Positions 34,089-42,832 of a stretch of DNA of 64,000 bases are shown piece after piece. Every line of letters starts with the position of its first letter. The stretch's first letter is position 1. The DNA comes from Actinomycetospora chiangmaiensis DSM 45062 (GTDB lineage: Bacteria > Actinomycetota > Actinomycetes > Mycobacteriales > Pseudonocardiaceae), in assembly GCF_000379625.1 (NCBI RefSeq), contig NZ_KB903217.1, positions 451,816-515,815 of the forward strand, given 5' to 3'. Position numbers and translations under genes: made by a program. Under the pieces are notes generated by a model. That model was not told where the DNA came from. It did not search any database and was given only the letters and a program-made list of their open reading frames with translations.

Positions 34089-35416
34089 GCGCGCCCGACC
34101 TCGACGACGTCGCCGGGATCGCCGACGCCGTCCTCTTCGAGGGCTACCTGCTCTACCCGTACCGGGCCTCGGCCCGGAAGAACGCGCTGCGCTGGCAGTT
34201 CGGGGTGCTCCTCCCGGCCGGGGCGGGAGCCGGCGAGCCGTCGGCCAGCCGCACCGAGTGCCTCGTCGAACCCCGTCCGGGCGCGCGGCTCTCGCTGCGG
34301 CTGCGGTTCCTGCACCGGCAGCGCCGCACCGTGCTCGACCCCGCCGGCGTCCCGTGCGAGCGGCTCGACGTCGACGGCGCGCCCCACTTCGGCTGGGACG
34401 AGGGCGTGCCCCGCCAGGTCGACGCCGAGATCGGGTTCGACGAGCTGGCCGGCGGACCGGTCACCGTCGCCGTCGCGGTCCCGGCGGCGCGGTCGGGGAC
34501 GCCGATCCACGACGGCGCGGGAACGGTGCGGGGCGCCTACGTGCGCGAGACCGACCCGCTCGTCGGCCGCGTCGTCGTCGGGGTCGACGCGCCCCCGGGC
34601 CCGTACGGGGCGATGCGGCTGCGCCTCGACGTCGTGAACGACGCGTGGGTCGCCGGCGACGGCGGACGCGAGCGGGCGCTGGACCGCGCGTTCATCGCCG
34701 CCCACACCGTGCTCGCCCTCGACCGCGGCACCTTCGTCTCGTCGACGGACCCACCGGAGTGGGCCGCCCCCGCCGTCGCGGCCTGCGTCAACGAGCACAG
34801 CTGGCCGGTGCTCGCGGGCCCGCCGGGGTGCACCTCGCTGCTGCTCGCGACCCCGATCATCCTCGCCGACCACCCCCAGCTCGCCCGGGAGAGCCCGACC
34901 GACCTCTTCGACGGCACCGAGAACGACGAGATCCTCACCCTGCGCACGGCCGCCCTCACCGACGCCGAGAAGCGCGAGGCGCGCGCCACCGACCCCCGCG
35001 CCGCCGACCTGCTCGACGCGATCGAGGCGATGGGCCCGGCGATGGTCGAGCGCCTGCACGGCGTGATCCGGCGCGACGGCCGCGCGCCGGACGACATCCC
35101 GACCCTGGCCGTCCCGGACGCGCCGTGGTGGGACCCCGGCGCCGATGCGTCGGTCGACCCGGCGTCGGACGCGGTGCTCGTCGGCGACGTCGAGGTGCGC
35201 GCGGGCAGCACGGTCGTCCTGTGGCCCCGCGCCGGCGGCGACGCCCAGGACCTGTTCCTGCGCGGGCGCCGCGGCACCGTGCAGGCCGTCCTGCACGACG
35301 TCGACGGCCTGGTGCACGTCGCGGTGTCGCTCGACGACGACCCGACCGACCTGCAGACCGCGCACGGCCGGTTCCGCTACTTCGCGCCCGACGAGCTGGC
35401 GGTGGCGCCGTCATGA
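34085..35416 (+). CDS. Conserved hydrogenase-operon protein of unknown function
   Basis: 443 residues. FEGYLLYPYRASARKNALRWQ is a distinctive N-terminal motif, followed by LRLRLDVVNDAWV, FVSSTDPPEWAAPAVAACVNE, SWPVLAGPP and LLLATPIILADHPQLARESP in the centre. A C-terminal SH3-like piece follows (GTVQAVLHDVDGLVHVAVSLDDD). I know similar genes only from actinobacterial high-affinity hydrogenase operons and cannot assign a reaction. GTG start overlaps the previous stop; the stop overlaps the protease ATG. Confidence 0.72.
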   Translation: MSAPDLDDVAGIADAVLFEGYLLYPYRASARKNALRWQFGVLLPAGAGAGEPSASRTECLVEPRPGARLSLRLRFLHRQRRTVLDPAGVPCERLDVDGAPHFGWDEGVPRQVDAEIGFDELAGGPVTVAVAVPAARSGTPIHDGAGTVRGAYVRETDPLVGRVVVGVDAPPGPYGAMRLRLDVVNDAWVAGDGGRERALDRAFIAAHTVLALDRGTFVSSTDPPEWAAPAVAACVNEHSWPVLAGPPGCTSLLLATPIILADHPQLARESPTDLFDGTENDEILTLRTAALTDAEKREARATDPRAADLLDAIEAMGPAMVERLHGVIRRDGRAPDDIPTLAVPDAPWWDPGADASVDPASDAVLVGDVEVRAGSTVVLWPRAGGDAQDLFLRGRRGTVQAVLHDVDGLVHVAVSLDDDPTDLQTAHGRFRYFAPDELAVAPS

Positions 35417-35949
35417 GGATCCTGGTGGCGGGGGTCGGCAACGTGCTGTGCTCCGACGACGGCTTCGGTCCCGAGGTCGCCGCGCGCCTGCTCGCCCGGC
35501 CCGCCGAGGTGCCCGCGGGCGTGGAGGTGGTCGACGTCGGCATCCGCGGCCTGCACCTGGCCTACCGCCTGCTCGACGGCTACGACGTGCTGCTGATCGT
35601 CGACGTGACCCGCCGCGGCGCGTCCCCGGGCGAGCTGTGCCTGCTCGAGCACGATCTCGCCGCACCGGCCGAGGCCGATCTCGATCCCCACGGCATGTCG
35701 CCCGACGCGGTCCTCGCGCTGCTCGACGGGCTCGCCCGGGACACCGCGGCGGGAGCGGGCGCCCGCGACGTCGTCGGGCGGGTACTGGTGCTCGGCTGCG
35801 AGCCGGCGGTCCTCGACCCCGGGATGGGTCTGAGCCCACCGGTGCACGCGGCCGTCGACGAGGCGGTCGCGGCGGTCGGCCGGGTGCTCGCGCGCCTGCT
35901 CGCCGGACAGGACTTCGAAGCCACGCGGAAGGAAGGGGTCGCACGATGA
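35413..35949 (+). CDS. Hydrogenase maturation protease
   Basis: 178 residues, HyaD/HupD/HycI family endopeptidase. VAGVGNVLCSDDGFGPEVA contains the nickel-sensing Asp of GN-x-D-G-x-G, and VEVVDVGIRGLHLAYRLLDGYDVLLIVD the second Asp region. It clips the C-terminal tail of HhyL after nickel insertion. ATGA overlaps on both sides. Confidence 0.92.
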   Translation: MRILVAGVGNVLCSDDGFGPEVAARLLARPAEVPAGVEVVDVGIRGLHLAYRLLDGYDVLLIVDVTRRGASPGELCLLEHDLAAPAEADLDPHGMSPDAVLALLDGLARDTAAGAGARDVVGRVLVLGCEPAVLDPGMGLSPPVHAAVDEAVAAVGRVLARLLAGQDFEATRKEGVAR

Positions 35950-36047
35950 TCAAACTGCTGGGGCTGGCGGCGCTGGTCGGGGTCGGCTGGGTCGCCTACG
36001 ACTCGCGCGGCGACATCCGCCGCTACCTGCGCATCCGGGCGATGTAG
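35946..36047 (+). CDS. 33-residue membrane protein (DUF6893-like) in the hydrogenase operon
   Basis: MIKLLGLAALVGVGWVAYDS then RGDIRRYLRIRAM: one hydrophobic helix and a basic C-terminal tail. The ATG overlaps the protease stop (ATGATCA), and hypA starts three bases after the TAG, so it is in frame with the operon logic. Similar very small proteins are recurrent in actinobacteria. It could anchor or adapt the hydrogenase to the membrane; that is inference. Confidence 0.7.
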   Translation: MIKLLGLAALVGVGWVAYDSRGDIRRYLRIRAM

Positions 36048-36050
36048 GCC

Positions 36051-36410
36051 GTGCACGAGTTCGGCGTCGCCGCGGCGGTGCTCGACGCCGTCGAGGCGCG
36101 CGCCGCCGGCCGGGACGTGCGCGCCGTGCGCCTGCACGTCGGGGCGCTGCAGCGCCTCGACCGCGACGTCTTCGACGCCGCCTTCGCGATGGTCGCCGAC
36201 GGCGGGGTCGCCGCGGGGGCGGCCCTGGACGTCGTCGAGGTCGCCGTCCGCGTGCGCTGCCGCGGGTGCGCCGCCACGACCACGGGCGACGAGCTCGTCG
36301 TCGCCTGCGGGACCTGCGGCGCCCACGACCTCGACCTCCTCGCCGGGGACGACCTCGTCCTGGAGTCGATCACCCTGACCGACACCCGCACCGAACAGGA
36401 GGTGGGCTAG
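36051..36410 (+). CDS. hypA: Hydrogenase nickel-insertion protein HypA
   Basis: 119 residues. The start MHEFGVAAAVLDAVE is the family's nickel-binding N-terminus; CRGC and CGTC form the zinc site near residues 68-90. HypA delivers nickel to the large subunit, normally with the GTPase HypB. No hypB is found in this window. GTG start three bases after the 33-residue gene; the stop abuts hypC. Confidence 0.92.
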   Translation: MHEFGVAAAVLDAVEARAAGRDVRAVRLHVGALQRLDRDVFDAAFAMVADGGVAAGAALDVVEVAVRVRCRGCAATTTGDELVVACGTCGAHDLDLLAGDDLVLESITLTDTRTEQEVG

Positions 36411-36686
36411 ATGTGCCTCGGCATCCCGGGCGAGCTGGTCGAGCTGCCCCACGACGACACGGACCTGGCGCTGGTGGCGGTCAGCGGCGTCCGGCGCAAG
36501 GTCAACGTCGGGCTGCTGGCCGGAGAGGAGGCGCTCGCCGTCGGCGACTGGATCCTCATCCACGTCGGCTTCGCCCTCGCGAGGATCGACGAGGAGGAGG
36601 CCGCGTCGGCGCTGCGTGTGCTGCGCCGGCTGGGCCCGGCCTACGACCAGGAACTGCAGGACTTCGCGACGACGGACGTGGGGTGA
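36411..36686 (+). CDS. hypC: Hydrogenase assembly chaperone HypC
   Basis: 91 residues. MCLGIPGELVEL has the essential Cys2; VNVGLLAGEEALAVGDWILIHVGFALARIDEEEA matches the family. It carries the Fe(CN)2CO intermediate with HypD and binds the immature large subunit. Directly follows hypA without a gap; its stop overlaps the hypD GTG (GTGA). Confidence 0.93.
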   Translation: MCLGIPGELVELPHDDTDLALVAVSGVRRKVNVGLLAGEEALAVGDWILIHVGFALARIDEEEAASALRVLRRLGPAYDQELQDFATTDVG

Positions 36687-37843
36687 GCCCGATGCGCTTC
36701 GTCGACGAGTTCCGGGACCCCGAGGCCGCCCGCCACCTGGCGCGGGGCATCGCCGAGCTGTGCGAGCCCGGGCGGCGCTACGCGTTCATGGAGGTGTGCG
36801 GCGGGCACACGCACACGATCTACAAGCACGGGTTGGAGGACCACCTGCCCGACGACGTCCGGCTCGTGCACGGCCCGGGCTGCCCCGTCTGCGTGCTGCC
36901 GATGGGCCGCGTCGACGACGCCATCGCGATCGCCGAGCACGACGACGTGATCATGACGGCGTTCGGGGACATGATGCGGGTGCCCGGCGGGCACGGTTCG
37001 TTCTTCGACGCGAAGGCCGCCGGGGCCGACATCCGGATGGTGTACTCGCCGCTGGACGCGCTGAAGATCGCGCGGAACAACCCCGACCGGCGCGTCGTGT
37101 TCATGGCGATCGGTTTCGAGACGACGGCGCCGTCGACGGCGATGACGGTGCTCCGTGCGCAGGCCGAGGGGCTGGAGAACTTCGCGGTCTTCGCCAACCA
37201 CGTCACGATCATCCCGGCGATCAAGGCCATCCTGGACTCGCCCGACCTGCGTCTGGACGGCTTCCTCGGCCCGGGCCACGTCTCGACGGTCATCGGGTGC
37301 CGGCCCTACGAGTTCATCGCCCGCGACCACGCGAAACCGCTGGTCACGGCCGGGTTCGAGCCGCTGGACATCCTCCAGTCCGTCCACTGGCTGATGCGTC
37401 AGCTCGCCGAGGGGCGCTGCGAGGTCGAGAACCAGTACAGCCGCGTCGTCCCGTGGGACGGGAACCGGCGCGCGCTCGAGGTGATCGGCCGCGTGATGGA
37501 GCTGCGGCCCTGGTTCGAGTGGCGGGGCCTGGGCTTCATCTCGCACTCGGCCATGCAGCTCCGTGAGGAGTTCGCGGCGTTCGACGCCGAGCGCCTCTTC
37601 GACGTCCCCGGGGTGCGGGTGGCCGACCCGAAGGCGTGCCAGTGCGGTGAGGTGCTCAAGGGCGTCCTCGAGCCGTGGGAGTGCAAGGTGTTCGGCACCG
37701 CGTGCACCCCGGAGACGCCCATCGGGACGTGCATGGTCTCGTCGGAGGGGGCGTGCGCGGCGTACTACAACTTCGGGCGCTTCAGCCGGGCCCGCGTCCG
37801 CGGGGCCACTCTGCTCGCCGACCCGGTGGTGATGCGGCGATGA
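36683..37843 (+). CDS. hypD: Hydrogenase maturation protein HypD
   Basis: 386 residues. FMEVCGGHTHTIYKHG, HGPGCPVCVLP, AIGFETTAPSTA, GPGHVSTVIGC and the C-terminal ACQCGEVLKG plus CMVSSEGACAAYY supply the catalytic and [4Fe-4S] cysteines. It is the scaffold on which iron is given CN and CO. GTG at 36683 was chosen because it overlaps the hypC stop like other starts in this operon; ATG at 36692 is an alternative. Confidence 0.95.
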   Translation: MSPMRFVDEFRDPEAARHLARGIAELCEPGRRYAFMEVCGGHTHTIYKHGLEDHLPDDVRLVHGPGCPVCVLPMGRVDDAIAIAEHDDVIMTAFGDMMRVPGGHGSFFDAKAAGADIRMVYSPLDALKIARNNPDRRVVFMAIGFETTAPSTAMTVLRAQAEGLENFAVFANHVTIIPAIKAILDSPDLRLDGFLGPGHVSTVIGCRPYEFIARDHAKPLVTAGFEPLDILQSVHWLMRQLAEGRCEVENQYSRVVPWDGNRRALEVIGRVMELRPWFEWRGLGFISHSAMQLREEFAAFDAERLFDVPGVRVADPKACQCGEVLKGVLEPWECKVFGTACTPETPIGTCMVSSEGACAAYYNFGRFSRARVRGATLLADPVVMRR

Positions 37844-38988
37844 CCTCCACCCCCGAGAGGGCCACCTGGGCCGAGGACGCGGTCGCGGCCCACGCCGGGT
37901 CCGAGCACCTGCGGACCGAGGAGCAGGTCCTCGAGCGCATCGAGCGGGCGCGCCGGCGCCGGCCGCGGGTGCGCGAGGAGCGGATCACGCTCGCGCACGG
38001 GGCGGGTGGCAGGGCGACGAGCACGTTGATCGAGGCGGTGTTCCTCGACGCCTTCCGGAATCCCGAGCTCGAGCGGCTCGGCGACGCGGCGGCCGTCGGG
38101 ATCGGGGTCGGCGACACCCGCATCGCCTTCACCACCGACTCCTACGTGGTCTCCCCGCTGTTCTTCCCCGGCGGCTCGATCGGCGACCTCGCGGTCAACG
38201 GCACCGTCAACGACCTCGCCGTCTCCGGCGCCCGCCCGCTGCACCTCTCGGCGGGCTTCGTGCTCGAGGAGGGCTTCGCGGTCGAGGACCTCCGCCGCAT
38301 CGTGGACGCGATGGCCGTGGCCGCCGACGCGGCGGGGGTGCGGATCGTCACCGGTGACACGAAGGTCGTCGAGCGCGGCAAGGCCGACGGCTGCTTCATC
38401 ACCACCGCCGGGGTCGGGCTGCTGGACCGGTCGGTCGTGCTCGACGCGGGCGCCGCCCGCCCCGGCGACGTCGTGATCGTCTCCGGCCCGATCGGCGACC
38501 ACGGCGTCACCGTGATGCTCGCGCGCGGCGACCTCGACGTGGAGTCCGACCTCGTCTCCGACACCGCGCCGCTGCACTCGCTCTGCGCCGATCTCCTCGA
38601 CGCGGGCGGCGACGGGGTCCGCGTCATGCGTGACGCGACCCGCGGCGGCGTGGCCACGATCCTCAACGAGATCGCGCGGGCGTCGGGGGCCGCGGTCGTC
38701 GTCGACGAGGCGGCCGTGCCGGTGCGCACGGAGGTCACCGGCGCGGCCGAGCTGCTCGGCATCGACCCGCTCTACATCGCGTGCGAGGGCCGCCTGGTGG
38801 CCGTGGTCGCCGAGGAGCGCGCCGAGGCCGTCCTCGCGGCGATGCGGGCCCATCCGACCGGCGCGGAGTCCGCCGTCATCGGGCGGGTCGCCGAGGACCC
38901 GCCCGGGCTCGTCCTGCTCCGCACGGCCTTCGGCGGCACGCGGATCGTCGACGTGCTCGTCGGGGATCCGTTGCCCCGGATCTGCTGA
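37840..38988 (+). CDS. hypE: Hydrogenase maturation protein HypE
   Basis: 382 residues, longer at the N-terminus than usual (about 45 residues before ITLAHGAGGRATSTLIE). AIR-synthase fold motifs GIGVGDTRIAFTTDSYVV, NGTVNDLAVSGARPLHLSAGF and RDATRGGVATILNEI. The protein ends PRIC, the C-terminal cysteine that receives carbamoyl from HypF and is dehydrated to thiocyanate. Last gene of the rightward operon; ATG overlaps the hypD stop. Confidence 0.95.
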   Translation: MTSTPERATWAEDAVAAHAGSEHLRTEEQVLERIERARRRRPRVREERITLAHGAGGRATSTLIEAVFLDAFRNPELERLGDAAAVGIGVGDTRIAFTTDSYVVSPLFFPGGSIGDLAVNGTVNDLAVSGARPLHLSAGFVLEEGFAVEDLRRIVDAMAVAADAAGVRIVTGDTKVVERGKADGCFITTAGVGLLDRSVVLDAGAARPGDVVIVSGPIGDHGVTVMLARGDLDVESDLVSDTAPLHSLCADLLDAGGDGVRVMRDATRGGVATILNEIARASGAAVVVDEAAVPVRTEVTGAAELLGIDPLYIACEGRLVAVVAEERAEAVLAAMRAHPTGAESAVIGRVAEDPPGLVLLRTAFGGTRIVDVLVGDPLPRIC

Positions 38989-39008
38989 GGGCCCGTTTCG
39001 CCGGCGTC

Positions 39009-39048
39009 GAGACCGACCCCGTCCGGCGGGTCTGCCGCCTCCGGTCTC
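39009..39048. terminator. Stem-loop between convergent hydrogenase operons
   Basis: GAGACCG (39009-39015) and CGGTCTC (39042-39048) enclose a further GC-rich stem (GGCGG-GTCT-GCCGCC). It sits in the 58-base gap between the hypE stop and the stop of the leftward SIS gene and may end transcription both ways. Confidence 0.4.
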
Positions 39049-39709
39049 ATACCCGGAACGTCTCGCGGACGAGCTCGGCCAGCACCTGGTAGACGCTGGT
39101 CTGTGCCTCCTGGATCCGGTGTACCGACGACGAGGGCATGACGAACAGGTGGTCGACGGTGCCGGGCTCGGCCATCCGCCCGCCGTCACCGCCCGCCAGC
39201 CCGACGGTCACCATCCCGACCCGTCGCGCGGCCGCCAACCCCGCCAGCACGTTCGACGATCCCCCGCTCGTCGAGAGCCCGAACGCGACGTCCCCCGGCC
39301 GACCCATCGCCGCCAGCGGCCGGGCGAACACCACCTCGAAGGAGACGTCGTTGGACAACGCCGTGAGGGCCGCGACGTCGGCGGTGAGGGCGACGGCGGG
39401 CAGTCCCGCGCCGAGACCGTCCGGGCGCATGAACGACGCCGCAACTGCCTGGGCGTCCGTGCTGCTCCCGCCGTTCCCGAACGCGAACAGCCGCCCGCCC
39501 GACCGGAACGAGTCCGCCACCGCACGAGCGCACGCGGCCAGGCCCTCGGCCTGCTCGCCCGCCACCCGCAGCCGCAGCGCGTCGATCTCGGCGACCTTCT
39601 CGCGGGTCGACCGGGCCACCTCCCCGAGCACGCGGTCCGCGGCCGACGCGCCCGACGCCCCCGTCGCCGCGTAGAGGAACGGGTAGAGCGACTCCAGCCC
39701 CCCGCTCAC
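39047..39709 (-). CDS. SIS-domain protein 2, phosphoheptose-isomerase (GmhA)-like
   Basis: 220 residues. A sugar-isomerase fold with GRLFAFGNGGSSTDAQAVAASF, LTALSNDVSFEVVFARPL and GDVAFGLSTSGGSSNVLAGL, much like GmhA, which isomerises sedoheptulose-7-phosphate. No other heptose gene is nearby, and members of this family recur in actinobacterial hydrogenase loci, so a role in the NiFe system or regulation is possible. GTG start overlaps the stop of the neighbouring SIS gene (GTGA): last gene of the leftward operon. Confidence 0.85.
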   Translation of the reverse strand: MSGGLESLYPFLYAATGASGASAADRVLGEVARSTREKVAEIDALRLRVAGEQAEGLAACARAVADSFRSGGRLFAFGNGGSSTDAQAVAASFMRPDGLGAGLPAVALTADVAALTALSNDVSFEVVFARPLAAMGRPGDVAFGLSTSGGSSNVLAGLAAARRVGMVTVGLAGGDGGRMAEPGTVDHLFVMPSSSVHRIQEAQTSVYQVLAELVRETFRV

Positions 39710-40326
39710 GCGACGCGCCCCGGCAGCGAGTCGGGGTTCTCGAGGAACACGTGCACCAGCTCCCAGAGCACGTGGTAGATCGTCACGTGCATCTCCCGGA
39801 CCACGGCCGGGTCCGACGACCGCGCGAGCACCAGGTGGTCGACGTCGGGCGACCCGGCGAGCAGGCCGCCGTCGCCCCCGGCGAGCGCGACCGTGAGGAG
39901 ACCGTGCTCGTGCGCGACCTCGAGGGCGTGCGCGACGTTCTCGCAGTGCCCATGGATCGACAGGCCCAGGGCGATGTCTTCCGACGCGGCCAGCGCACGG
40001 AGCGGGGTCGCGAACGTCTCGTGCGGCCCACCGGCCGTCAGGGCCGCCGTGAGCGTCGCAGCGTCGTTCGCCAGCGATACCGCCGGCAGGGCCCGCTTCC
40101 CGACGATGACGGGGTGCACGAACTCGACCGCGAGGTGCGCCGCGTCCGCCGCGGCCGTCCCGTTGCCGAAGGTCAGCAGCCGCCCGCCCGCGGCGAAGCG
40201 GCCCGCCATCGCCCGGCACGCGGCCGCGACCCCCTCGGCCTCGTCGGCGAGCGCGGCCGTCGCGGACCGCCGCCGGTCGAACGCCGCGACGACGGCCGCG
40301 GACTCCACATCACCCACGCCGCTCAC
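39706..40326 (-). CDS. SIS-domain protein 1, phosphoheptose-isomerase-like
   Basis: 206 residues, paralogue of the next gene (GRLLTFGNGTAAADAAHLAVEF, SLANDAATLTAALTAGG, EDIALGLSIHGHCENVAHAL). Key positions differ from GmhA: NGTAAAD replaces NGGSSTD and SIHGHCEN replaces STSGGSSN. It has thus probably lost the phosphosugar site and may be a structural partner of SIS protein 2. GTG start overlaps the hypF stop. Confidence 0.82.
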   Translation of the reverse strand: MSGVGDVESAAVVAAFDRRRSATAALADEAEGVAAACRAMAGRFAAGGRLLTFGNGTAAADAAHLAVEFVHPVIVGKRALPAVSLANDAATLTAALTAGGPHETFATPLRALAASEDIALGLSIHGHCENVAHALEVAHEHGLLTVALAGGDGGLLAGSPDVDHLVLARSSDPAVVREMHVTIYHVLWELVHVFLENPDSLPGRVA

Positions 40327-42599
40327 CCCACCACTCCCCGACGCACGTCCTGCGCCGCCGCCACCGCGGCCTGCCCGAGGCTGATCCCGCCGTCGTTGCA
40401 CGGCACCCGGCTCGGCACGAGGACATCCAGCCCGGCCGCCTCGAGCCCCGTCCGGACGCGCTCGAGCAGCACCTCGTTGACGAACACCCCACCGGAGAGC
40501 GCCACGGTTCCGACGCCGCGCTCCCCGGCCGCCTCGGCCACGGCCCCGACGGTCGCATCCGCGAGCCCGTGGTGGAACCGCGCGGCGATCCGCCCGACGG
40601 CGACGCCCGCGCGCAGGTCGTCGGCCGCGGCCTGCACGAGGTCGGTCCCCTCGAGCACGCCGTCACGCACCCGGACGGGGTATCCGCGCCGCTCGGAGGG
40701 GTCGACACGCTGTTCGAGCTCGATCGCCGCCTGGCCCTCGTAGGTCACGGTGTCCCGGACGTCCAGCAGCGCGGCGACGGCGTCGAAGAGCCGCCCGACG
40801 CTCGACGTCGCCGGCGACCGCACGCCGCGTCGCGCCATCGAGGCGACCGCGTCCCAGCGCTCGGCGTGGCGATCCCGAACAGCGAGCCCCCGCGCCTCCG
40901 GCAGGTGGGCGACGACCATCCGCCACGGCTCGCGCACCGCCGCCGCCCCGCCCGGCAGGGGCACACACGCCAGGTGTCCGACCCGCTCGTAGCCCGCGAG
41001 GTCGGCCAGCAGCAGCTCCCCGCCCCAGATCGTGCCGTCGTCTCCCAGCCCGGTGCCGTCGAACGCGACGCCGAGCACGGGCGGGTCGTCGGGACCCCGC
41101 CCGTGCTCGGCCAGGCAGGCCGCCACGTGCGCGTGGTGGTGCTGCACGCCGACCAGGGCCAGGTCCGGCTCCGCGTCCGCCCGCGCCAGCGCCTCGGCCG
41201 TCGAGAGGTACTCGGGGTGGCGGTCGTGGGCGAGCACGACGGGCTCGACGTCGAAGAGCCGCGCGAGGTGGCCGGTCATGTGCCGGAAGGATCGCAGCGC
41301 CTCGGGATTGGTGAGGTCGCCCAGGTGCGGGGAGAGGAACGCCCGCCGACCGCGGACGAGGCAGACCGTGCTCTTGACCTCCGCGCCGAGCCCCAGCACC
41401 GGCCGCAGGGCCCCGAACCCGAGCGCCACCGGCTCCGGGGCGTACCCCCGCGCCCGGCGGACCGGCAGCTCACGGCCCCGGTGCATCCGGACCACCGAAT
41501 CCTCCGTCCGCACGTGGATCGGGCGGTCGTGGGTCAGGAAGGCGTCCACGAGCGGCGCGAGCCGGTCCGCGGCGTCCGCGTCGTCGACGGCGATGGGTTC
41601 GTCGGAGAGGTTCCCGCTGGTCAGCACGAACGGGACGCCGAGCTCGGCGGCGAGCAGGTGGTGCAGCCCGGTGTAGGGGAGCAGGACGCCGAGGTCGCGG
41701 TTCCCCGGCGCGACGGCGGCCGCCACCGCCGCCCCGGGCCGGCGCCGCAGCAGCGTGATCGGGCGGCGCCGCGAGGACAGCACGGCCGCGGCCGCATCGT
41801 CGACGACGACGAGCCCGCGGGCGGTCGCGACGTCGGCGACCATCACCGCGAACGCCTTCTCCGCACGGTGCTTGCGCGCCCGCAGCCGCGCGACGGCGGC
41901 CTCGTCGTCGGCCCGCGCGGCGAGGTGGTACCCGCCGAGGCCCTTGACCGCGAGCACGGCGCCGTCGGCGAGCAGACCGGCCGCCGCCCGCAGCGCCGCA
42001 TCCCCGGAGCGGTCGCCGAGCCGCAGCGTCGGCCCGCACGCCGGGCAGCAGGTCGGCTGTGCATGGAAGCGGCGGTCGGCCGGGTCGCGGTACTCCGCGG
42101 CACACGCGGCACACATCGCGAAGCCCGCCATGGTCGTCGTGGCGCGGTCGTAGGGGACGGCGCGGACGATCGTGAACCGGGGGCCGCAGCGCGTGCAGTT
42201 GACGAAGGGGTAGCGGTGGCGCCGGTCGGCCGGGTCGGCGAGCTCGGCGAGGCAGTCGTCGCAGGTCGCGGTGTCCGCGGAGACCAGCGCGTCGCGCCGC
42301 CCGGTCACGGAGCTGACCCCGATGACGAACGTCGACTCGCCCCGCGGCGCCACCACGGCCGTCGTCACGGACTCGACGACGGCGAGGGCGGGCGGTTCCC
42401 GGCGCAGCGCGGCGAGGAACGCGTCGACCCCCTCGAGGCGGCCCTCGACCTCGGCGAGCACCCCGGTGCCGTCGTTGCCGACGAACCCGCCGAGATCGTG
42501 CGCCGTCGCGAGCGCGTGCACGTAGGGGCGGAACCCGACGCCCTGCACGATCCCCGACACCCGGACCTGCACGCGGCAGCGCTCCGCGGCGGCGGTCAC
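40323..42599 (-). CDS. hypF: Carbamoyltransferase HypF
   Basis: 758 residues with all four domains: acylphosphatase-like N-terminus (VQGVGFRPYVHAL), two zinc-finger repeats (CDDC, CTRCGPRF, CAAC, CCPACGPTL), YrdC-like (GAVLAVKGLGGYHLA, KAFAVMV, LTSGNLSDEP) and a Kae1-like domain with the metal ligands HHHAHVAACLAEH. It makes carbamoyl-AMP from carbamoyl phosphate and ATP and loads the HypE cysteine. GTG start overlaps the upstream HypC-like gene. Confidence 0.95.
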   Translation of the reverse strand: MTAAAERCRVQVRVSGIVQGVGFRPYVHALATAHDLGGFVGNDGTGVLAEVEGRLEGVDAFLAALRREPPALAVVESVTTAVVAPRGESTFVIGVSSVTGRRDALVSADTATCDDCLAELADPADRRHRYPFVNCTRCGPRFTIVRAVPYDRATTTMAGFAMCAACAAEYRDPADRRFHAQPTCCPACGPTLRLGDRSGDAALRAAAGLLADGAVLAVKGLGGYHLAARADDEAAVARLRARKHRAEKAFAVMVADVATARGLVVVDDAAAAVLSSRRRPITLLRRRPGAAVAAAVAPGNRDLGVLLPYTGLHHLLAAELGVPFVLTSGNLSDEPIAVDDADAADRLAPLVDAFLTHDRPIHVRTEDSVVRMHRGRELPVRRARGYAPEPVALGFGALRPVLGLGAEVKSTVCLVRGRRAFLSPHLGDLTNPEALRSFRHMTGHLARLFDVEPVVLAHDRHPEYLSTAEALARADAEPDLALVGVQHHHAHVAACLAEHGRGPDDPPVLGVAFDGTGLGDDGTIWGGELLLADLAGYERVGHLACVPLPGGAAAVREPWRMVVAHLPEARGLAVRDRHAERWDAVASMARRGVRSPATSSVGRLFDAVAALLDVRDTVTYEGQAAIELEQRVDPSERRGYPVRVRDGVLEGTDLVQAAADDLRAGVAVGRIAARFHHGLADATVGAVAEAAGERGVGTVALSGGVFVNEVLLERVRTGLEAAGLDVLVPSRVPCNDGGISLGQAAVAAAQDVRRGVVG

Positions 42600-42832
42600 C
42601 CCGCGCCCGCGGGATCGGCGGCCGCGTCGAGACGCGCGATGGCCTCCTTCGCGTGCACCAGCACGACGTCCCCGACCGCGGCGTCGACGAGCGCGACCGA
42701 GATCTCCTCGACGCCGAGACCGGTCTCGACCCGCGCGAGGGCGCCGTCGAGCACCGCCACCACCCGCACCGGGACGGCCTCGTCGGCGCAGGTCACGCAG
42801 ACCTCGCCGGCGCAGGGAGACGGCCCGGTCAC
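42596..42832 (-). CDS. Second HypC/HupF-like chaperone
   Basis: 78 residues. CAGEVCVTCADEAVPVRVVAV near the N-terminus, then VEEISVALVDAAVGDVVLVHAKEAIARL: a HypC fold with an N-terminal extension carrying three cysteines and without the Cys2 of classical HypC. Such HupF-like proteins accompany HypC in actinobacterial hydrogenase loci and may serve a different assembly step. GTG start overlaps the PadR stop (GTGA); the stop overlaps hypF. Confidence 0.82.
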   Translation of the reverse strand: MTGPSPCAGEVCVTCADEAVPVRVVAVLDGALARVETGLGVEEISVALVDAAVGDVVLVHAKEAIARLDAAADPAGAG

